8,718 nucleotides of DNA from an uncultured Pseudodesulfovibrio sp. (GTDB lineage Bacteria > Desulfobacterota > Desulfovibrionia > Desulfovibrionales > Desulfovibrionaceae). Below are positions 1 to 5,570 of the stretch, piece by piece. Below the pieces are notes generated by a model. It was not told the DNA's origin and did not search any database. It was given only the letters and a program-made list of their open reading frames with translations. Within the stretch, counting starts at the first letter, position 1, and each line of letters begins with the position of its first letter. A program made the position numbers and the translations under genes. The stretch is from NCBI GenBank assembly GCA_947259235.1, contig CAMYLL010000090.1, positions 1-8,718 on the forward strand. The letters are read 5' to 3'.

Positions 1-724
1 CGAACACGAATCCCGGCGGCGGCGCCAGCGGCTCAAGCGTAAGCCCCAGCGACTCCATGGCCCAGGCGACCTGCTCCTCGTTCTCCTCCACATTTGTCGT
101 GCAGGTGGAATAGAGCATGCTGGCCCCCGGCTTCAGCAGGGCCGATGCCTTTTCCAGGAGCGTTCTTTGCAGTGCGACAAGCGGGCCGGTCTTTCCCTCG
201 GCCCACAGGTCCATGACCTTGGGATGTTTGTCCACCGTTCCCCACCCGCTGCACGGAGGGTCAAGCTGGATGAAATCCCATGAGCCGTCGGGAAACGGCA
301 AATCCTGGGCCTTGATCTTTGCCGTGGCCGCATTGACTGAACTGGTGCGCCGCAGATTCGCGCGCAGGGTTCCGATGCGGTCGGCCGACGGCTCTGAGGC
401 AAAGACGAACCCGTCGCGTCCCACCAGCCGCGAAAGCAGGCCGGTCTTGCTGCCCGGTGCGGAGCACATGTCGAGCACGCACGCCCCCGGGGCCGGCGCC
501 AGCATCAGCGGAGGCAGCATGGACGAGCGGTCCTGGATATATATGAGCCCGAACCGGGCCGCCAGGCTTTCGCCCAGGGAGAACGGCTCGCAAGTCAGCC
601 TGCGGGCCAGCGGGTAGAACGGCTCGGGTTCAAAGGCGAACCCCTGCGAGGTGAGCAGGGCCTCGACGAGCGGCGCCTCCGTCTGAGGACAGACGAGCCT
701 GAAAGTGCGAAACGGGGTAGTCAT
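1..724 (-). CDS. RsmB/NOP2/Sun-family RNA (cytosine-C5) methyltransferase, 3' end outside the window
   Basis: SAM-dependent methyltransferase expected to methylate C5 of cytosine in rRNA or tRNA in the cytoplasm. Reading the minus strand from ATG at 724 gives 241 open codons to the left edge, with no stop. Visible motifs: an N-terminal segment ending in GLIYIQDRSSMLPP (59-72), the SAM-binding motif DMCSAPGSKT (85-94), acidic E111, motif IV LDPPCSGWG (154-162, Cys158) and motif VI YSTCT (205-209, Cys208) followed by NVEENE. In this family the motif VI Cys is the nucleophile and the motif IV Cys releases the product; both are present. There is no N-terminal NusB domain, so it is closer to short RsmF/archaeal Nop2-type enzymes than to true RsmB. 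The start is supported by GGAG at 731-734, six bases upstream. The exact RNA target cannot be told. It is divergent from the gene at 928. Family assignment is secure; substrate is not. Confidence 0.93.
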   Translation of the reverse strand, partial: MTTPFRTFRLVCPQTEAPLVEALLTSQGFAFEPEPFYPLARRLTCEPFSLGESLAARFGLIYIQDRSSMLPPLMLAPAPGACVLDMCSAPGSKTGLLSRLVGRDGFVFASEPSADRIGTLRANLRRTSSVNAATAKIKAQDLPFPDGSWDFIQLDPPCSGWGTVDKHPKVMDLWAEGKTGPLVALQRTLLEKASALLKPGASMLYSTCTTNVEENEEQVAWAMESLGLTLEPLAPPPGFVF

Positions 725-730
725 ACTGGT

Positions 731-741
731 CTCCAAAGGAG
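731..741 (-). promoter_or_regulatory. Shine-Dalgarno of the RNA methyltransferase gene inside a small palindrome
   Basis: On the minus strand the leader reads CTCCTTTGGAG, six bases before the ATG at 724. CTCC and GGAG are perfect complements around a TTT loop, so the only good Shine-Dalgarno can fold on itself. The palindrome is directly visible; any regulatory effect is inference, and a four-pair stem with a three-base loop is weak. Confidence 0.45.
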
Positions 742-748
742 AAAATCC

Positions 749-771
749 CGGCCGCATCTCATCGGCGGCCG
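749..771. repeat. inverted repeat in the divergent intergenic region
   Basis: CGGCCGC (749-755) and GCGGCCG (765-771) are perfect inverted copies around a nine-base loop. On the minus strand this puts a GC-rich hairpin in the probable 5' leader of the methyltransferase gene, just ahead of its Shine-Dalgarno. The sequence after it on that strand (GGATTTTCTCC) has only four T, so it is a poor terminator. It could be an attenuating leader hairpin or a protein-binding palindrome; neither can be chosen from sequence. Confidence 0.4.
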
Positions 772-880
772 CCCTCTCCAGACGGACCAATACAGCCTTG
801 CCCGCAGGGAAGCAACCGCAGTCTGCCTTTGCATCCCGGCCCGGAAACTGATACAAGAGCCTGCTGTGTGCCACGGCGCA

Positions 881-889
881 TGGCATAAT
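881..889 (+). promoter_or_regulatory. possible extended -10 promoter for the FG-GAP gene and perhaps the TRAP genes
   Basis: TGGCATAAT fits an extended -10 (TGn followed by CATAAT, one mismatch from TATAAT) 39 bases before the ATG at 928, which would give a leader of about 30 nt containing the strong GGAGGA at 918-923. No good -35 sits 16-18 bases upstream (CTGCTG at 861-866 matches poorly), which an extended -10 can tolerate. The remainder of 725-927 holds no small gene that I can support. Confidence 0.3.
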
Positions 890-927
890 CACGAGCCAAA
901 AAGAAATACCCCATCCTGGAGGAATAC

Positions 928-2604
928 ATGTTAAACCGTCGACTCGCCTTTCCTGTACTCGCCCTTGTGGCGATCATGCTCCTGGCCGCTGCGGCCCTGG
1001 CACAGGAAACGAAGAAATTCGCAGTCGTCCCCTTCTCCTATACCGGACCGCAAAAATACTCCTATTTCCCCAAGGCGTTCCAGGCCAGCCTGAACAACGA
1101 CCTCGAATGGGGCGGGCACGTGGTTCCGGCCAGCAGTTCCGTTGTCGACTCCATCCCGGCCCCCAAAGGCAAGGCCGACGCGGTCAAGACCCTGGCCAGC
1201 ACCGGCATTGACTACGTCATCTCCGGCAGCATCGCCATCCTCGACAAGGAGGCCAACCTGCGCATCATGGCCGTAGGCTCCGACGGTTCATCCTGGGAAA
1301 ACAAGGGCCAGATGCCCATCGACGAGATCACCCCCTGGCTCGACGCGCAGAGCAAGTCGATCATGGGCGATGTCTTCAACAGACCCGGGTACAGCACCGC
1401 CGAGACCAAAGCCAAGAACACGGACATTACCGACGGCGTGACCAATCCCACGGAACCCGGCGGCTCCCAGTTCATCATGGCCAACGACGACCAGTATCAG
1501 GCCGACACCCTCAACCCGCAGTTCCGCTACGAGGGCGGCTCCGAGACCATCGGCCGCTGGCGCAGCCAGACCCTGCGTTTCTTCTCCACCAGCATGGTCG
1601 TCTCCGACGGTGACGGCGACGGCAAGAACGAGGTCTTTATCCTCCACAAGACAGGCATCTCCGCCTACCGCTACGAGCAGGGCAAGCTCAAGCACCTCGA
1701 CACCCTCGAACTGACCCCGAGCACCCAATACCTGCGCCTGGAAGCGGCTGACCTGGACAAGGACAACATCCCCGAACTCATCGTCGGTACGTATCAGACC
1801 CAGTACCGCAGCGCCCTCAAATCTCCCGAAGGATGGCCCAAGTCCCACGTCCTTTCCTTCTCCTCCGGCAAGTTCAAGTTCCTGGTCAAGGACTACAACA
1901 GATTCCTCGGCGTGCTCCGTCTGCCGCCGATGTACACCCCGATCATGGTGGCCCAGGACAAGGGCGTCAGGCATCTCTTCGGCCCCAGGATCAACGAGGC
2001 CTACCTCAAGGGCTCCGAGATCGCCCTCGGCCAGTCCATCCCAACGCCGGAATACGGCAACTTGTACAACATGACCTACCTGCCCGACGAGTTCGGTTAC
2101 AAATACGTCGTGCTGGACGACTTCCACAGACTCAATGTCTACAGCCAGACGATGGAGAGGCTCTCCTCCACCAAGGAGGAACGCTACAACAGCTCCGGCC
2201 TCGGCATCGAGACCAACGACAGGCCCATGGGCATGGGCCCCGGCTCCGTGGACGAAACCACCAACACCTACAACGTCCCGTTCAGGATGATCGCGGCGTC
2301 CCTCACCCAGAAGGGCAAGTATGAGCTGCTGGTGAACAAGGACCTCTCCGTCGCGGCCCAGGTCTTCGAGCGCTTCAACTACTTCAGCCAGGGCGAGATC
2401 CACGCCCTCGTCTGGGACGGCGTGGGCATGAACCTTGCCTGGAAGACCCGCCGCATCAAGGGCCAGGTCTCGGATATCGGCGTCGCCGACCTGAACAACG
2501 ACGGCAAGAAACAGCTGTGCGTCCTGCTCAACACCTTCCCGGGAGGCATGGGCTTCAGCAACCGCAAGACCGTGGTGCTGGCATACGACCTCAACGCCCA
2601 GTAA
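928..2604 (+). CDS. exported TolB-like/FG-GAP (VCBS-type) repeat protein
   Basis: A 558-residue secreted or periplasmic protein of unknown function. It begins with a Sec signal peptide (MLNRR, a hydrophobic core, then ALA before Q26). Residues about 30-150 look like the TolB N-terminal/CsgG-type alpha-beta domain: a strand FAVVPF, a helix ending in a pattern of small residues, and GIDYVISGSI (93-102). From about 205 the protein is beta-rich with FG-GAP-like calcium loops: DGDGDGKNE (227-235), DLDKDNIPE (275-283) and DLNNDGKKQ (521-529), each followed by a hydrophobic strand, suggesting a beta-propeller with degenerate middle blades. GGAGGA at 918-923 is five bases or so from the ATG and fixes the start. 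It lies 57 nt upstream of dctP on the same strand without a T-run terminator between them, so co-transcription is plausible. The architecture suggests a binding or scaffold protein; no catalytic residues are seen. Repeat assignment is fairly sure, biological role unknown. Confidence 0.85.
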   Translation: MLNRRLAFPVLALVAIMLLAAAALAQETKKFAVVPFSYTGPQKYSYFPKAFQASLNNDLEWGGHVVPASSSVVDSIPAPKGKADAVKTLASTGIDYVISGSIAILDKEANLRIMAVGSDGSSWENKGQMPIDEITPWLDAQSKSIMGDVFNRPGYSTAETKAKNTDITDGVTNPTEPGGSQFIMANDDQYQADTLNPQFRYEGGSETIGRWRSQTLRFFSTSMVVSDGDGDGKNEVFILHKTGISAYRYEQGKLKHLDTLELTPSTQYLRLEAADLDKDNIPELIVGTYQTQYRSALKSPEGWPKSHVLSFSSGKFKFLVKDYNRFLGVLRLPPMYTPIMVAQDKGVRHLFGPRINEAYLKGSEIALGQSIPTPEYGNLYNMTYLPDEFGYKYVVLDDFHRLNVYSQTMERLSSTKEERYNSSGLGIETNDRPMGMGPGSVDETTNTYNVPFRMIAASLTQKGKYELLVNKDLSVAAQVFERFNYFSQGEIHALVWDGVGMNLAWKTRRIKGQVSDIGVADLNNDGKKQLCVLLNTFPGGMGFSNRKTVVLAYDLNAQ

Positions 2605-2606
2605 CC

Positions 2607-2634
2607 CTTCGGGAGCGCAAACAGCCGCCCGAAG
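2607..2634 (+). repeat. hairpin between the FG-GAP gene and dctP
   Basis: CTTCGGG (2607-2613) and CCCGAAG (2628-2634) are perfect complements with a 14-base loop, starting two bases after the TAA of the upstream gene. No T-run follows, so it is unlikely to be an efficient intrinsic terminator. A transcript-stabilising or processing stem is an alternative. The dctP Shine-Dalgarno begins 14 bases downstream. Confidence 0.4.
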
Positions 2635-2661
2635 ACCGTGCATCTGCAAGGAGAGAGACCG

Positions 2662-3678
2662 ATGAAACGACTGACGACCCTGCTGGCGGCCGCCGCCGCG
2701 CTCACCTGTCTGCTGGCGGCCACCGCCTTGGCGGGGACCACCCTGACCTATGCGAACTTCCCGCCCGCCAAGACCTTTCCCTGCATCCAGATGGAACACT
2801 GGAAGGCGGAGGTTGAGAAGCGCACCGGCGGCGAGCTGAACATCCAGACCTTCCCCGGCGGGACCCTGCTCGGCGCAAAGAACATGCTGCGCGGCGTGCA
2901 GACCGGCCAGGCGGACATCGGCTGCATCAGTCTCCCCTACTATCCCGGCGTGTTTCCGGCCATGTCCGTACTGAACCTGCCCGTGGCCTTCACGTCCACC
3001 ACCGTGGCCAGCCTGACCATGTGGGACCTCTTCCAGAAGTACCAGCCCGCGGAGTTCGCCGACGTCAAGGTGCTGACCATGTTCACCTCGGCCCCGTCCA
3101 ACATCATGAGCAAGACGCCGGTGAAGCAACTCTCGGACCTGAGCGGCCTAGAGCTGCGCGCCTCCGGCTCCATCCTGAACATCCTGGGCGCCCTGGGCGC
3201 ACAGGGCGTGGGCATGCCCATGTCCCAGACCCCCGAGGCCCTGCAAAAAGGCGTGGTCAAAGGTCTGGTCTCTTCCTTCGACGTGCTCAAGGACTTCAAC
3301 TTCGCGGAAATCTGCCGCTACGAGACCATCACAAACCTGCCCGTGTATCCCTTTGCCGTGATCATGAACACGGCGCGCTGGGACGCCCTGCCCGATGCGG
3401 TCAAGAAGACCCTCGACGAGCTTGGCCGCGAGCAGGCGCTGTGGACCGGCCGTTACCTCGACAAGCACATCGACGACTCCCTGGCATGGTCCAAGGAACA
3501 GTATCAGGTCGAGGTCTTCACGCTGACCGAAGCGGAACACGCCGAGATCAAGGCGAAAAGCTCCGGGCTCGTGGATGAGTGGAAGGCCGAGGCCGCCAAG
3601 GCCAACCTCGACGCCGAGGCCATACTGAGTGACATGCTCGCCCTCAAGGCGAAATACGAAGCCGATTCCGGCAATTAA
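2662..3678 (+). CDS. dctP: TRAP transporter periplasmic solute-binding protein, DctP family
   Basis: Captures a solute in the periplasm and delivers it to the DctQM membrane complex; uptake is driven by an ion gradient rather than ATP. The 338 residues match the usual size. There is a signal peptide (MKRLTTLL, long alanine/leucine core, cleavage likely after ALA at 24). Family features seen: FPGGTLLG (64-71), the segment QADIGCISLPYYPGVFP (83-99), and LELRASG (163-169), where Arg166 is in the place of the conserved arginine that salt-bridges the ligand carboxylate in most DctP proteins. So the ligand is probably a carboxylic acid, but its identity cannot be read. I chose ATG 2662 over an in-frame GTG at 2638 because AAGGAGAG (2648-2655) is correctly placed for it and it starts directly with the signal peptide. 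No promoter is visible in the 57 bases upstream. Confidence 0.94.
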   Translation: MKRLTTLLAAAAALTCLLAATALAGTTLTYANFPPAKTFPCIQMEHWKAEVEKRTGGELNIQTFPGGTLLGAKNMLRGVQTGQADIGCISLPYYPGVFPAMSVLNLPVAFTSTTVASLTMWDLFQKYQPAEFADVKVLTMFTSAPSNIMSKTPVKQLSDLSGLELRASGSILNILGALGAQGVGMPMSQTPEALQKGVVKGLVSSFDVLKDFNFAEICRYETITNLPVYPFAVIMNTARWDALPDAVKKTLDELGREQALWTGRYLDKHIDDSLAWSKEQYQVEVFTLTEAEHAEIKAKSSGLVDEWKAEAAKANLDAEAILSDMLALKAKYEADSGN

Positions 3679-3687
3679 CGACAGCTC

Positions 3688-3718
3688 GCGTCCCCTGCCC
3701 TGCGGGGGACGCTTTTTT
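3688..3718 (+). terminator. intrinsic (Rho-independent) terminator between dctP and dctQ
   Basis: GCGTCCCC (3688-3695) pairs perfectly with GGGGACGC (3705-3712) around a nine-base loop and is followed at once by six T (3713-3718). It lies nine bases after the dctP stop and only nine bases before the dctQ start. Within a TRAP operon this most likely acts as a partial terminator, making dctP mRNA more abundant than dctQM, which suits the need for excess binding protein. The hairpin would also protect the 3' end of a short dctP transcript. Read-through efficiency cannot be judged from sequence. Confidence 0.85.
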
Positions 3719-3727
3719 ATCATCATC

Positions 3728-4216
3728 ATGATCCACTTCCTCGACATATTGAGCGGCCACCTTGCAAAGACGCTGACGACCCTGGCGGGCGTCTTTCTCG
3801 TGGCCATGGTCGCCCTGGCCTGTGCCAACATGATCCTGCGGGCCGTATGGGTCCCGGTGCAGGGAACCTTCGAGCTCATGGGCTTCATGGGCGCGGTGGT
3901 GGCCGCTTTTTCCCTGGCCTTTGCCCAGCGCCAGCGCTCCCACGTGGCCGTCGGCATCCTGCTGGGCCGGTTCTCCCGCACCGTGCGCAGGCTGGCCGAT
4001 GCCGGAACCAGCCTCGTATCCTGCGCTTTCTTCGCCTTCGCCGGGGCCGAGACATGGAAATGGGCCGCCTTTCTCGTGGATACGGGCGAGCTGTCAGAGA
4101 CCCTGACCATCGTCTATTATCCCTTTGTCTTCGCGGCGGCCTTCGGCTGCTTTGCCCTGGCCTTCGTCCTCATGGTGGACACGCTCAAAACCCTGACTTC
4201 CGAAACGGTGGCTTAA
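3728..4216 (+). CDS. dctQ: TRAP transporter small membrane subunit, DctQ family
   Basis: Small inner-membrane subunit that pairs with DctM in the TRAP complex. The 162 residues are typical in length and show four hydrophobic segments (about 15-35, 48-66, 92-112, 128-150). Family pattern seen: N34 and R38 after the first segment, E49-LMG, and QRQRSHV (67-73) after the second. The reading frame is open further upstream into dctP (ATG at 3629), but that start would add an unlikely 33-residue tail encoded across the dctP stop and the terminator; ATG 3728 places the first membrane helix close to the N-terminus as in the family. There is no Shine-Dalgarno before 3728: the preceding bases are the terminator T-run and an ATC triplet repeat. 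GGGG is present only inside the hairpin arm. Translation is therefore probably weak, or relies on the unstructured U-rich leader. The stop abuts the dctM start. Confidence 0.9.
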   Translation: MIHFLDILSGHLAKTLTTLAGVFLVAMVALACANMILRAVWVPVQGTFELMGFMGAVVAAFSLAFAQRQRSHVAVGILLGRFSRTVRRLADAGTSLVSCAFFAFAGAETWKWAAFLVDTGELSETLTIVYYPFVFAAAFGCFALAFVLMVDTLKTLTSETVA

Positions 4217-5521
4217 ATGGACCCGATCACCGCCGGCATCGTCGGCACGGCCATCCTGCTGGCCGCCATCTTCCTGCTGCGCATCCCCGTGGGCTTCGCC
4301 ATGGGCATCATCGGCTTCTGCGGCTTCGCCTACGTTCTCAACTGGAACGCGGCCTCGGGCATGCTGGGCACGGAGCTGTGGAACGTCTTTTCGAACTACG
4401 GGCTGACGGTCATCCCGCTGTTCATCCTCATGGGCCAGATATGCTTCTACTCCGGCGTCAACGAACGGCTCTACAAGTCCGCCTATGCCTGGATGGGCGA
4501 GATTCGCGGTGGCCTGGCCATGACCACGGTGCTGGCCTGCGCCGGGTTCTCGGCCATCTGCGGCTCCAACTCGGCCACGGCGGCCACCATGTCCACTGTG
4601 GCCCTGCCCGAGATGAAGAAGTTCAAGTACAACCCGATCCTGTCCACCGGCGCGGTGGCGGCCGGAGCCACGCTGGGCGTGGTCATCCCGCCCTCGGTGG
4701 TGCTTATCATCATCGGATTGCAGACCAGCCAGTCCATCGCCAAGCTCTTCCTGGGCGGCATGGTCCCGGGCATCCTGCTGACCATGCTCTTCATGGGAAC
4801 CATCTGGTACCTGTGCCGCAGACACCCGCAATGGGGACCGGCCGGGCCCAAGACCTCCCTGGCCGACAAGTTCCGCTCCCTGCCCGGGTCCATCGAGATG
4901 ATCATCATCTTCTTCATGGTCATGGGCGGGCTCTTCCTCGGCTTCTTCACGCCCACCGAGGCGGGCGCGGCCGGTGCGGCCATGTCGCTGATCATCGCCA
5001 CGGTCACCCGCCGCATGAGCTTCGAAAAATTCCGCATGGCCGTGGCCGACACCCTCAAGATTTCCTGCATGATCATGGTCATCATCCTGGGCGCGGTCCT
5101 CTTCGGCCGATTCCTGACCATCACACGCATGCCCTTCGAGGCCGCGGCCTGGGTCGCCGGGCTGCCCATCCCGCCCATGGTCATCATCCTGGTCATCTGC
5201 CTCATCTACGTGGTGGGCGGCATGGTCATGGACGCCCTGGCCCTGCTCCTGGTGACCATCCCCATCTTCTTCCCCGTGGTCACGGCCATGGGCTACGACC
5301 CGCTGTGGTTCGGCGTGCTGATCACCGTGGTCACCACCCTGGGGGCCATCACGCCGCCCGTGGGGGTAAACATGTTCATCGTCGCCTCCATGGCAAAGGA
5401 CGTGCCCATGACAGACGTGTTCAAGGGCGCGACCTACTTCATGGCCGCCTATTGCATCTGCATCGCCCTGCTCATGGCGTTTCCCTCACTGGTGACCTTT
5501 GCCCCGGGCCTGATGCAATAA
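4217..5521 (+). CDS. dctM: TRAP transporter large membrane subunit, DctM family
   Basis: The 434-residue channel-forming subunit of the TRAP transporter, with many hydrophobic helices through its whole length as expected for the family (about 425-440 residues). Characteristic parts seen: FSAICGSNSATAATM (111-125) followed by P131 and the helix GAVAAGATLGVVIPPS (145-160) in the first half, FTPTEAGAAGA (244-254) in the middle, and GAITPPVGVNMF (376-387) in the second half; these re-entrant hairpin regions are where ion and substrate bind in this superfamily. The ATG directly follows the dctQ TAA (TAAATG), and only a weak GGTGG (4207-4211) precedes it, so translation is probably coupled to dctQ. 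Together with the genes at 2662 and 3728 it forms a complete transporter with separate Q and M chains (no QM fusion). Confidence 0.95.
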   Translation: MDPITAGIVGTAILLAAIFLLRIPVGFAMGIIGFCGFAYVLNWNAASGMLGTELWNVFSNYGLTVIPLFILMGQICFYSGVNERLYKSAYAWMGEIRGGLAMTTVLACAGFSAICGSNSATAATMSTVALPEMKKFKYNPILSTGAVAAGATLGVVIPPSVVLIIIGLQTSQSIAKLFLGGMVPGILLTMLFMGTIWYLCRRHPQWGPAGPKTSLADKFRSLPGSIEMIIIFFMVMGGLFLGFFTPTEAGAAGAAMSLIIATVTRRMSFEKFRMAVADTLKISCMIMVIILGAVLFGRFLTITRMPFEAAAWVAGLPIPPMVIILVICLIYVVGGMVMDALALLLVTIPIFFPVVTAMGYDPLWFGVLITVVTTLGAITPPVGVNMFIVASMAKDVPMTDVFKGATYFMAAYCICIALLMAFPSLVTFAPGLMQ

Positions 5522-5522
5522 C

Positions 5523-5549
5523 CTGCGCCGGTCCTTGCCAAGGACGCAG
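5523..5549 (+). repeat. bulged hairpin between dctM and ydbH
   Basis: GTCCTT (5531-5536) and AAGGAC (5540-5545) pair around GCC; CTGC (5523-5526) and GCAG (5546-5549) extend the stem past a four-base bulge. It starts just after the dctM stop. No T-run follows. The only purine-rich AAGGA upstream of ydbH is buried in this stem. It could be a weak terminator for the TRAP transcript or a stem limiting ydbH translation; the structure is visible, the role is inferred. Confidence 0.4.
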
Positions 5550-5570
5550 CCATACGGCTATGAAATAACC

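Noticed and set aside
881..896. sigma-54 promoter (TGGC at 881)
   Set aside because: The matching TTGC element is absent at the required distance; the extended -10 reading fits better.
2638..2661. upstream GTG start for dctP
   Set aside because: It would place the Shine-Dalgarno AAGGAGAG inside the coding region and add eight residues before a complete signal peptide that starts at 2662.
1288..3129. 613-codon open frame on the minus strand opposite the FG-GAP gene and dctP
   Set aside because: It spans two well-supported genes with signal peptides and known motifs, has low-complexity Gly/Val/Ala/His-rich translation and no family motif. High G+C at third codon positions of the real genes creates long antisense frames.
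3629..3727. upstream ATG start for dctQ inside dctP
   Set aside because: It would make the protein cross the dctP stop region and the intrinsic terminator and add a 33-residue non-family tail; ATG 3728 fits the DctQ N-terminus.
3847..5568. 573-codon plus-strand frame overlapping dctQ and dctM
   Set aside because: Its product is extremely rich in Arg, His, Gly and Pro, typical of an out-of-frame reading of GC-rich membrane protein genes; dctQ and dctM account for the sequence.
5560..5568. two-codon open frame ATG AAA TAA just before ydbH
   Set aside because: It might act as a tiny upstream frame, but its distance from AAGGA (5540-5544) is too large and such short frames are common by chance.
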